DNA of 7,787 nucleotides from an uncultured Lachnospiraceae bacterium (GCA_947068385.1 CAMTBF010000151.1:1-7787); one strand, 5' to 3'; numbered from the stretch's first letter, positions 1 to 5,760 are shown. Translations and numbers: made by a program. The notes: a model not told the origin generated them from the letters alone.

Positions 1-60
1 CTCCTCGGTAATCTGCTCCACAAGCAGCTCTGCCTCTGCCGGGATATTTGCGGTGGCCTT
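1..60 (-). pseudogene. In-frame continuation of the surface-protein gene beyond the TAG
   Basis: The 20 codons after the TAG stay open to the window edge and read KATANIPAEAELLVEQITEE. Together with the preceding GKDFIVTAT, this resembles the 'DFTVTVTYG.EA.IP..AEL.V.EI' stretch I recall from large Clostridia surface proteins, where the position of the stop would be a Tyr. The codon choice matches the upstream gene. I infer a longer original reading frame interrupted by one nonsense codon. Its true end lies outside the window. Without readthrough this part would not be translated from the upstream start. Confidence 0.7.
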
Positions 61-2610
61 CTAGGTGGCTGTTACGATGAAGTCCTTCCCTGTGCAGGTC
101 TTGGTGATGGTCTCATTGCCTACATATCTTGCAATGGCCAATACGCCATTTTCCGCAACCGCGTTCTGGAGGACAGGCACCTCCGCCATATCCGGTGTCA
201 GGAACACGCTTCCGCTCTCCCGCACACCGTCCGCTGTCTTCTGTAACGCAGAGACCATTATGCCAGCGTCTTCTTCCGCGGCTCCTTCTTCTCCAAAAGC
301 CTCGACCATTTCCTCTGCGGTCGCCGCCTTCGGCGTGATGTTCACTGCCACCGTGCAACCCGCAATATCGATTTCCTTCCCATTCCGGTATACATGTAGC
401 TCCATCACGGACAGATTCAGCAGCTTGCTGCCCTCAGTCCCCTCTATGAAGCTGGACATCTCGGCATAGATTTCCTCTTCGGCATCCAGAGGGGACATCT
501 TCAAGGTCAGGCCGCTGGCTTCATCCGCTATCAGAATCTGCGCCCCCTGCTCCGGCTGTCCTTCCGCCTCTTCAGGATTCGTATCCTCGGGCACATCGCC
601 CTCCTGGCTTTCCTCCGTCTCGGGCGCGGTGGTGTCCGTATCGCCCTCATGTACTTCCGAAAGCTCCTCTATGCCGGAAGCGCTGGCTTCCTGTCCGGGT
701 TCCTCCCCAGATTCCTCTCCATTGTCGTCCGCCACGGGCTGAGACTCTGCCTCTTCTGCTTCTGTGGGCTCCGTACTGCTGCCCTCTTCCGTACCGGGCG
801 CTTCGGCCTCGCTGCCGCTCTCTACCTTTTCTTCCGTCCCAGCAGTCTCCTCATCTGTTGTTGATTCGTCCGTGGTCGATTCTACAGGCGCGTCAGGTTC
901 CTGCGTCTCTGCGGGCACGTCTGTCTGGACATGTATCTCCAGTGTATAGTCTTCCGCTTCATAAGTGAATGTGCCGTCCAGCGTCACGGTGTCTTCCGTA
1001 TCGGATGCCGTGCCATAGCCGCAAATCAGGTTCCCATCCGCATCATAGCAGCTATCCTCATGCACATGCACCGCTGCCTCGTATCCGCAGATCAGGTTCC
1101 CCTCTTCATCGTAGCATTCCTTCCCATGCACATGCGTAGCCGTCTCGTATCCGCACTGCAGGTTCCCCTCGGCATCATAGCAACTATCCTCGTGCACATG
1201 GCTCGCCGTCTCGTACCCGCAGATCAGGTTCCCTTCCGCATCATAGCACTTCGCCTCATGCACATGCACCGCCGTGCCATAGCCGCAGATCAACTGTCCA
1301 CCATCGTCATAGCACTCAGGCATATGGATATGCGTAGCGTCATGGCCGCAAACCAGATTCCCCTCTTCATCGTAGCACTCCTCGGTATGGATATGCAGCT
1401 TCGCGCCCTGATCCAGGGCCGCCACCTCTTCCGGGGTCAGCTCCACGGTCTTGAAGCACTCCTGGGTGTGCATATGCTCTTCCAGCTGGAGCAGCCCGCA
1501 GGATGGCCTGCTGCCCTCTATCAGCTTGCCCTCTTCGTCGAAGCATTCCTCGTCGTAGCAGCTATCGTCATGGGTGTGGAGCTCCTGCTCCCCGCAGATC
1601 AGGGTGGTCACTTCCTCGTAGCATTCGTCCGTGTGGATATGGCCTTCGCCGGTCTCGTCGCATTCCTCCAGAGACCCGCTTCCGTCCGCCGCAGGCGCTT
1701 CCCCGCTCCCCTGGGGCTGTGCCGGTGCGGCAGGGGCCTGGGCATAGCAGGATTCTGTATGTTCATGCTCTGCCAGAGCGCAGACCAGATTTTGGGCGTG
1801 GCAGGCCTCCGTGTGTGTGTGCTCCTCTTTCCCGCAGGTGATTTCCTGTGTATAGCAGCCTTCCTGGTGTGCATGCTCCTCCAGGGTGCAGGTCAGGTTG
1901 CCCTCTTCGTCCGTGCAGCCCTCGCCATGGGCATGCTCCGCTGCCGTGCAGGTAAGGGTCTGGGTGGCGCAGCCTTCCCCATGTACATGCTCCTCCGCGA
2001 AACCGCAGACGATTGTGTCTTCATAGCAGCCCTCCCCGTGGACATGGGGCTCCATGCCGCAGATCGGCCCTTCCGGCACCGTAGGCTCGGGGGTGGGGGC
2101 GGGCGTCTCCTCCACAGGGGCTTCCGTAGGTTCCGGCGTAGGCTCCACTGTGGCTTCCGGGGTCTCCTCAGGCGCTTCCGCGTCCTCTTCCTCGTCCGGC
2201 AGTGTCACTTCCGTCTCCTCCAGCCCGCAGACCAGGACCTTCTCGGTGAGGTAGCACTCTTCCGTGTGCTCATGCTTCTCATGCTCCTCCAGAGTGCAGA
2301 CCAGGTTGCCCTTCGCGTCGTAGCAGGCATCGTTGTGCGTATGGATGACATAGAGCGCATAGCCGCAGAGGGGCTCTGTCCCCAGGTTCCCGTTCTCGTC
2401 CCTGTCGTAGCATTCTTCTGTATGCTCGTGCACCTTGTATTGGCAGTCCAGCACTTCCACCTGGTGGGTCATGGCCTGGCCATACAGCTTCAGGGCCGTG
2501 ACTGTGCCGAAGGTCACTACCACAGCCAGGCACAGGAAAACAACCATCTGGCGTCTATACTGTTTGTTTTTCTTCAAAAGCTTCGCCGCCTGTGCTAAAA
2601 AATCTTTCAT
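61..2610 (-). CDS. Exported His/Cys-repeat surface protein, cut short by an in-frame amber codon
   Basis: 849 codons up to a TAG. The N-terminus has a basic segment (KKNKQYRR, residues 13-20) and a hydrophobic stretch (about 22-40), fitting a signal peptide or signal anchor. Residues 61-536 carry 18 HxHxxxC motifs, most followed by a second Cys 7-16 residues later, usually as GNLxCGY. The array is broken by a Pro/Glu/Thr linker (about 132-182) and by an Ala/Pro/Gly-rich one. Residues about 560-690 are very acidic low complexity. About 690-849 looks globular (beta-rich, with ELHVYRNGKEI) and ends in DFIVTAT just before the stop. AAGGAG lies 8 nt before the ATG, so the start is secure. It is the last gene of a probable operon, behind a signal peptidase. 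Similar Clostridia proteins continue into Cna-B/SpaA-type domains and a wall or membrane anchor (general knowledge); none is reached here. Surface location is likely; the molecular function is unknown. Metal binding by the His/Cys repeats is inference. Confidence 0.88.
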   Translation of the reverse strand: MKDFLAQAAKLLKKNKQYRRQMVVFLCLAVVVTFGTVTALKLYGQAMTHQVEVLDCQYKVHEHTEECYDRDENGNLGTEPLCGYALYVIHTHNDACYDAKGNLVCTLEEHEKHEHTEECYLTEKVLVCGLEETEVTLPDEEEDAEAPEETPEATVEPTPEPTEAPVEETPAPTPEPTVPEGPICGMEPHVHGEGCYEDTIVCGFAEEHVHGEGCATQTLTCTAAEHAHGEGCTDEEGNLTCTLEEHAHQEGCYTQEITCGKEEHTHTEACHAQNLVCALAEHEHTESCYAQAPAAPAQPQGSGEAPAADGSGSLEECDETGEGHIHTDECYEEVTTLICGEQELHTHDDSCYDEECFDEEGKLIEGSRPSCGLLQLEEHMHTQECFKTVELTPEEVAALDQGAKLHIHTEECYDEEGNLVCGHDATHIHMPECYDDGGQLICGYGTAVHVHEAKCYDAEGNLICGYETASHVHEDSCYDAEGNLQCGYETATHVHGKECYDEEGNLICGYEAAVHVHEDSCYDADGNLICGYGTASDTEDTVTLDGTFTYEAEDYTLEIHVQTDVPAETQEPDAPVESTTDESTTDEETAGTEEKVESGSEAEAPGTEEGSSTEPTEAEEAESQPVADDNGEESGEEPGQEASASGIEELSEVHEGDTDTTAPETEESQEGDVPEDTNPEEAEGQPEQGAQILIADEASGLTLKMSPLDAEEEIYAEMSSFIEGTEGSKLLNLSVMELHVYRNGKEIDIAGCTVAVNITPKAATAEEMVEAFGEEGAAEEDAGIMVSALQKTADGVRESGSVFLTPDMAEVPVLQNAVAENGVLAIARYVGNETITKTCTGKDFIVTAT
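1003..1332 (-). repeat. Five tandem 66-bp units encoding 22-residue HxHxxxCYD repeats
   Basis: The starts of successive HxH motifs fall at 1332, 1266, 1200, 1134 and 1068, exactly 66 bp apart. Each unit encodes a variant of HVHxxxCYDxxGNLxCGYxxA (residues 427-536). A sixth, 63-bp diverged unit (HIHTEECYDEEG onward) precedes them at 1333-1395. The units are near-identical in protein and similar in DNA, so recent expansion or gene conversion is likely. The copy number could vary between strains without a frameshift, because 66 is a multiple of three. Confidence 0.9.
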
Positions 2611-2618
2611 AATGCCGT

Positions 2619-2624
2619 CTCCTT
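2619..2624 (-). promoter_or_regulatory. Ribosome binding site of the surface-protein gene
   Basis: AAGGAG on the minus strand, 8 nt before the ATG at 2610. It is the strongest Shine-Dalgarno match in the cluster and fits high expression of the last gene. The 32-bp gap to the upstream peptidase gene holds no visible promoter or terminator. Confidence 0.75.
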
Positions 2625-2642
2625 CCTTCTACCGGTCTTCTA

Positions 2643-3227
2643 TCACTTCACGATTCCGAATCCTTCCAGTGGCCAGACCCGAATCAGTATCTTTCCGATC
2701 ACCATGTCGTTGCTGACGCATCCCACCGCGGTGTTGCGGCTATCGATGCTGGTGGCCCTGTGGTCCCCCATGACGAAGCATCTGCCGTCCGGCACCTGGT
2801 AGGGGAGGGTGATGTTGCAGTCCCCCAGTGCCTTGTCGGTGACGTAAGGCTCATCCAGCAGCTCGTCGTTCACGTAGACGTTCCCGTCCTTGTCGATGTC
2901 CACCCAGTCCCCGGCGGCGGCGATGACCCGCTTCACCAGGATGTTGTTGTTATAATAAAAGGCGATGATGTCACCTGTCTCATATCCCGAGCTGTTCAGC
3001 GCCACCACGATGTCCTCGTCCTGTAGGGAGTCCGTCATGGAGGTCCCGCTGATCTGCAGGACCGGGAGCAGCAGCACCGCGATCAGTACCGCTATCGCCG
3101 CCACCACTACCAGGGAGAACGCCGTGCTCCGAAGGACATTGGCGTACCGCTTCCTGTAGCGCTCCCGCTCCAGCTCCGCCTCCAGCGCTTCCAGCTTCGG
3201 CAGCTCTCTTTTCTTCTCCTCACTCAT
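2643..3227 (-). CDS. Type I signal peptidase (S26/LepB family), copy 1
   Basis: 194 residues, a normal size for a Gram-positive single-span type I signal peptidase. It should cut signal peptides of exported proteins on the outer face of the membrane. A charged cytosolic N-terminus (1-35, LEALEAELERERYRKRY, likely helical) is followed by one membrane segment (about 36-57). The catalytic boxes are visible: SGTSMTDSL with nucleophile Ser63, NNNILVKRV with general base Lys99, and GDHRATSIDSR at 154-164. Canonical box E has Asn where this protein has His (GDHR). The start is supported by AGAGGT 6 nt upstream. It sits between a coiled-coil gene (30-bp gap) and the surface-protein gene (32-bp gap), so the exported protein next to it is a natural candidate substrate (inference). 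It is a close paralogue of the peptidase at 5758-6357. I leave the symbol blank because it is probably a specialised copy rather than the housekeeping enzyme. Confidence 0.93.
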   Translation of the reverse strand: MSEEKKRELPKLEALEAELERERYRKRYANVLRSTAFSLVVVAAIAVLIAVLLLPVLQISGTSMTDSLQDEDIVVALNSSGYETGDIIAFYYNNNILVKRVIAAAGDWVDIDKDGNVYVNDELLDEPYVTDKALGDCNITLPYQVPDGRCFVMGDHRATSIDSRNTAVGCVSNDMVIGKILIRVWPLEGFGIVK

Positions 3228-3257
3228 GTGCGAACCTCTGTATCATCTGATTTTCCT

Positions 3258-3863
3258 TCATAAGAGGGCTTTGAGCCTGTTGAGGAGTTCTGCCGGCAGG
3301 CCGCTCTCTTTCATCTCTTTCCACTTATTCTGCCGGAGCCGCTCTGTCTCCGCCTCCAGCTTCTCTATCTTCATCTCCCTGCGCTCCAGCTGCTCCCGCA
3401 GCTTCCCGATCAGGGCGTCCTTCTCGTCCAGGCGGTCCTTCAGGCGCTTGAGCCCGGCTTCCCGGTCTGTGGACTGGCCGGACAGCGCCGCGTCCTTCTC
3501 GTCCAGACGGCCTTTCAGCTTCTCCAGCAGGGCGTCCTTCTCGTCCAGCCTGCCCTTCAGCTTCTCTATCAGGGCGTCCTTCTCGTCCAACTTGGCCTTC
3601 AGGCCCTCCAGCTGCTCTTCGCCGGCCGCCGCCTGCTGGGCCTGTTCCGCGTCCTTCTCGTCCAGGCGGCTCTTCAGCTTCTCGAGCTGAACATCCTTCT
3701 CGTCCAGCTTGGCCTTGAGGCGTTCGTTGCCCTCCGTCGTTTCCCTGCATTCCTGTTCCTTCTCGTTCAGCGCCGTGTTCAGCCTGGACGCCTCCCTGCT
3801 CTGCTCTACCAGCAGCTCCAGGAGGTCCTGTCTATGGAGTTTGCGCAGTTCCTTCTCTGTCAT
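3258..3863 (-). CDS. Coiled-coil protein with LDEKDA repeats, copy 1
   Basis: 201 residues with no membrane segment or signal peptide, so probably cytosolic. The N-terminus MTEKELRKLHRQDLLELL is nearly the same as in the protein at 6354-6845 and forms a conserved leader region (about 1-35). Residues 49-168 are tandem units starting LKxRLDEKDA: five of 14 residues (two heptads) and two of 25 (14+11). This predicts a long, highly charged rod. The C-terminus (169-201) is a different, basic and helical segment ending LLNRLKALL. The frame is open upstream to an ATG at 4301, but that part is only an out-of-frame reading of the preceding gene. ATG 3863 is chosen because it restores the match to the paralogue and has GGAGCG and GAGAGG upstream. 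It lies directly before a signal peptidase gene, as in the second copy, suggesting a partner or scaffold role (inference). I know no assigned function. Confidence 0.87.
   Translation of the reverse strand: MTEKELRKLHRQDLLELLVEQSREASRLNTALNEKEQECRETTEGNERLKAKLDEKDVQLEKLKSRLDEKDAEQAQQAAAGEEQLEGLKAKLDEKDALIEKLKGRLDEKDALLEKLKGRLDEKDAALSGQSTDREAGLKRLKDRLDEKDALIGKLREQLERREMKIEKLEAETERLRQNKWKEMKESGLPAELLNRLKALL
3360..3719 (-). repeat. Tandem repeat region encoding 14- and 25-residue coiled-coil units
   Basis: Seven consecutive units (residues 49-168) begin LKAK, LKSR, LKAK, LKGR, LKGR, LKDR and LREQ, the first six followed by LDEKD. Unit lengths are 14, 25, 14, 14, 25, 14 and 14 residues (42 or 75 bp). 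On the plus strand it shows as recurring 'gcgtccttctcgtcca'. All lengths are multiples of three, so expansion or loss keeps the frame. Confidence 0.85.
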
Positions 3864-3889
3864 GCCAAGCCTCTCGCTCCTGTCCTTTT

Positions 3890-4267
3890 CTAGTCGCCCA
3901 ACATCTCGTCGAACAGCTGTATCAGTTCTATCGCGCTGTGGAACACCACTTCCAGATTCTCGTTCTGCCAGATCAGCCTGCCTTGCCAAGTGTAATGCTC
4001 CCGGAAGAGTATCTGGATCCGGAAGACCCTGGCGCTGTCGCTCCCCGGGCTGGCGGATGGCACCAGCGGCAGGGACGGGTTCGGGCAGTCCTCCATGTCC
4101 ATCAGGCTGTTCAGCAGCAGTATCATCTGGGAAAGGCTCTGTATCTTCTCTCTGCCGGAGAGCCTGGGGTGCTGCAGGTAACCGTCCATGATCCCGTTGC
4201 GGTAGGTCTGTACCGTTACCACTGCTTCCCGGCTCTGGCAGGGGAACATTTTCTCCCGTAGCACCAT
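3890..4267 (-). CDS. Unrecognised 125-residue protein, first gene of the surface-protein operon
   Basis: I do not recognise this family with certainty. There is no signal peptide or membrane segment, so it is probably cytosolic. The N-terminal half contains two likely helices (SGREKIQSLSQMILLLNSLMD). The second half has RVFRIQILFREHYTWQGRLIW, beta-like, then VVFHSAIELIQLFDEML, a helix. The pattern of WQG, W, F-S-x-x-ELI and D-x-ML recalls small proteins I associate with Clostridia surface-protein loci, but I cannot name a domain. AAAGGTGG lies just upstream of the ATG with normal spacing, and an extended -10 promoter sits about 35 bp upstream. The coiled-coil gene follows after 26 bp. It ends in TAG. 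It is real rather than chance: it has good ribosome binding, fits between co-directional genes, and reading the overlapping frame instead gives low-complexity sequence. Confidence 0.75.
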   Translation of the reverse strand: MVLREKMFPCQSREAVVTVQTYRNGIMDGYLQHPRLSGREKIQSLSQMILLLNSLMDMEDCPNPSLPLVPSASPGSDSARVFRIQILFREHYTWQGRLIWQNENLEVVFHSAIELIQLFDEMLGD

Positions 4268-4299
4268 GTCTCTCCACCTTTCCGTCGGTTTCTGGTACC

Positions 4300-4308
4300 A
4301 CTATAACA
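4300..4308 (-). promoter_or_regulatory. Candidate extended -10 promoter for the four-gene operon
   Basis: TGTTATAGT on the minus strand matches the extended -10 pattern TGnTATAAT with one mismatch. It would start transcription roughly 20-30 nt before the ATG at 4267. No good -35 hexamer lies at the usual spacing, which suggests dependence on an activator (inference). It would serve the genes from 4267 down to 61. Confidence 0.5.
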
Positions 4309-4323
4309 GCCCGTGGTCATCGT

Positions 4324-4341
4324 CCGGTTATTTTACCGGTT
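4324..4341 (-). promoter_or_regulatory. Candidate operator: two AACCGG sites with 12-bp period
   Basis: On the minus strand AACCGG occurs twice (4341-4336 and 4329-4324), start to start 12 bp, upstream of the extended -10 at 4300-4308. Because CCGG is self-complementary, the same bases form an inverted repeat CCGGT/ACCGG (4324-4328 with 4335-4339). The site may therefore be read as a direct or an inverted operator. Activators with OmpR-type winged helices, such as SARP/BTAD proteins, are known to use direct repeats near -35. The BTAD gene ends only 16 bp upstream. Confidence 0.4.
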
Positions 4342-4357
4342 TTCTTTACAGTTTTTT

Positions 4358-5551
4358 TCAGCAGGCCCCGGCGGGCTTTAAGGGGGACACCCGGTAGGAG
4401 ATGCAGGCCCTGGAATGGGAATATACCTTATGGAAGGTGCGGTTCAGCCGGTCCATGACGCTCCAGGCGCTCTTCTCCGAGGCCCCGGTGAGCATCAGGA
4501 TGTAGGATCCCGCGTCCAGCCGGGCCACCGGATCCCCCGTCCGCAGGCCCTCCATCAGGACGCGCTCCAGCCGCCTGGCGTCCGTGGTGGGGGTCACCTG
4601 GTTGCCCAGGCTGACGATGGCGATGCTGGACGTCTCCCCGGAGCGGGCCATGTGGCGCTTCTCCAGGGCCACGATGCTCTGGAAGACGCTGAAGGTGCAG
4701 AGGAACGCCTTCGCCTCCTCGTCCGGTTCCCCCTCCGACACCAGCTTCAGGATGTCCTGGCCGTCCACGCCGCTGCGGCACATGCTCTCCGCCAGCATGT
4801 GGATCTGCTCCACCTGCTCCGTGGGCTCGATCTCGAATTCCTGCCAGAGCTGCTCCCGGAAGCTCTGGTACACCTGGACGGCCCGCTCCGGATGGCCCAT
4901 GGAGATCAGGGCCTGCATCTGGTACACGATGAAGATGTCCAGGCCGAAGTCCACGCTCTGGGCCTGTTCGCAGATGCCGATCATCTCGGTCCAGCGCTCC
5001 TGCTTCTGGAGCAGGGGCAGGGCCATCTTGCAGAGGTCCAGGTACAGGGTCTGGTAATACCGGCGCAGGGACAGGGCCCATTCGTCGTCGTTGCCCAGGA
5101 GGAAGTCCCCCTTGTACAGGGCGGTGGCCTTCATCAGCATCTCCAGGTAGGCGTCCCCGGTGTGTTTCCTGACCTCCAGGCAGGCCTGCTCGAAGGCTTC
5201 GGAGTCCAGCTCCAGCCGGAACGCCGGGTTCCACGCGTAGCAGCCGGGCAGGGTCACCAGCAGGCTCTCCTTGTCCGGCAGCATGGCCTTCAGCAGGCTC
5301 CTTACCTTATATATCATGTTCTTCAGCGCGTTGGCCGGGTCGCTGCTCTCCTCCCCCCAGAACTGCCTGATCAGCTCCTCCGAGGATAAGTCCCTGGCGT
5401 GGTTCACGACCAGGTACTGGAGGAAGGACATGACCTTCCTGCCTGCCGCCGTGTTCTTCTTCCCGCCGTCCCGTGATTCCCTGCAGGCAAAGGAACCAAG
5501 CAGTTCAAAATGTATCGTACAAGCCTCTTCCGTGGAACGTGTCTCTCCCAT
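4358..5551 (-). CDS. BTAD-family transcriptional regulator with degenerate GGDEF-like C-terminal domain
   Basis: 397 residues. Residues about 12-107 form an OmpR-type winged helix (FELLGSF, GRKVMSFLQYLVVN, LSSEELIRQFWG, NALKNMIYKVRSLLK, LPGCYAW). About 114-257 is the bacterial transcriptional activation domain, helical and TPR-like (LDSEAFEQACLEV, YKGDFLLGNDDEWAL, EFEIEPTEQVEQIHML). About 280-390 resembles a GGDEF/nucleotide-cyclase fold: EGLRTGDPVARLDAGSYILML lines up with the region around GG[DE]EF, but DAGSY replaces the signature, so no cyclase activity is expected. It is a DNA-binding regulator, likely an activator of neighbouring genes (inference from position between two paralogous modules). 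There is no receiver domain or membrane segment. The start is ATG 5551; the best ribosome site (GGGAGG) is about 14 nt away, longer than usual, but no alternative in-frame start lies closer. It has its own 206-bp leader region and a 90-bp gap to the next gene. Confidence 0.92.
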   Translation of the reverse strand: MGETRSTEEACTIHFELLGSFACRESRDGGKKNTAAGRKVMSFLQYLVVNHARDLSSEELIRQFWGEESSDPANALKNMIYKVRSLLKAMLPDKESLLVTLPGCYAWNPAFRLELDSEAFEQACLEVRKHTGDAYLEMLMKATALYKGDFLLGNDDEWALSLRRYYQTLYLDLCKMALPLLQKQERWTEMIGICEQAQSVDFGLDIFIVYQMQALISMGHPERAVQVYQSFREQLWQEFEIEPTEQVEQIHMLAESMCRSGVDGQDILKLVSEGEPDEEAKAFLCTFSVFQSIVALEKRHMARSGETSSIAIVSLGNQVTPTTDARRLERVLMEGLRTGDPVARLDAGSYILMLTGASEKSAWSVMDRLNRTFHKVYSHSRACISYRVSPLKPAGAC

Positions 5552-5641
5552 GCGCGTGTTATAGACCTCCCTGTCTCCTCACCCTGTCTGTCCCGCGGCC
5601 GGCGGAGCAGATGGCATGCAGCCCCTCTTTAACATCTTTCC

Positions 5642-5666
5642 GCGGGAATATGCTCCTCCATCCCGC
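5642..5666 (-). other. Small hairpin in the BTAD gene leader
   Basis: GCGGGA (5666-5661) pairs with TCCCGC (5647-5642) across a 13-nt loop. It lies about 90 bp upstream of the BTAD start, in the likely transcribed leader. No T-run follows, so it is not a standard terminator. A six-pair stem of this composition can arise by chance. Confidence 0.3.
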
Positions 5667-5699
5667 AGACATCCACATTTACCTCATTTTTCCATATCA

Positions 5700-5705
5700 A
5701 TTATA
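5700..5705 (-). promoter_or_regulatory. Candidate -10 element for the BTAD gene
   Basis: A perfect TATAAT on the minus strand in an A+T-rich patch of the 206-bp gap before the BTAD gene. No TG extension and no recognisable -35 are present, so the call rests on the hexamer and location. If used, the leader would be about 140 nt and would contain the hairpin at 5642-5666. Confidence 0.35.
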
Positions 5706-5730
5706 TGTCTTCTTATATATATCGGCGCAC

Positions 5731-5760
5731 TGAGCGGTTTTCTTTAGCAGAATCCGCTCA
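5731..5760 (-). terminator. Hairpin overlapping the stop codon of the second signal peptidase gene
   Basis: On the minus strand TGAGCGG (5760-5754, beginning with the stop codon TGA) pairs with CCGCTCA (5737-5731). Inside it, TTCT pairs with AGAA around a 5-nt GCTAA loop, so the 30 bases form one nearly continuous stem. No T-run follows (next bases GTGCGCCGATA), so it is not a classic intrinsic terminator. It may be a weak terminator, a 3'-end stabiliser, or a structure separating this module from the BTAD gene. Confidence 0.45.

Noticed and set aside
1003..1332. CRISPR-like array
   Set aside because: The periodic 66-bp units are similar along their whole length and code for protein repeats; there are no unique spacers and no cas genes.
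931..2598. A 555-codon plus-strand reading frame opposite the surface-protein gene
   Set aside because: It mirrors the tandem repeats on the other strand, has no convincing ribosome site, and its protein is a low-complexity repetition; the minus strand has a clear signal peptide and repeat protein.
1..3892. TAG reassigned to an amino acid throughout the genome
   Set aside because: Only two TAGs fall in gene frames, both also explained as a stop or a point mutation, and no TAG lies inside the other genes of the window.
3864..4301. N-terminal extension of the first coiled-coil protein to an ATG at 4301
   Set aside because: The extra 146 residues are an out-of-frame reading of the 125-residue gene, rich in Arg/Pro/Gly; the paralogue starts at MTEK.
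4324..4357. Plus-strand intrinsic terminator (CCGGT/ACCGG stem followed by T-rich sequence)
   Set aside because: No plus-strand gene leads into it and the stem is only 5 bp; on the minus strand no T-run follows, so it does not end the BTAD transcript.
4415..5389. A 324-codon plus-strand frame opposite the BTAD gene
   Set aside because: High G+C keeps antisense frames open; the BTAD domain match on the minus strand explains the region.
5552..5700. A short leader peptide starting MEEHIPAERC upstream of the BTAD gene
   Set aside because: It is ten codons long with no clear ribosome site or recognisable attenuation pattern; chance is the better explanation.
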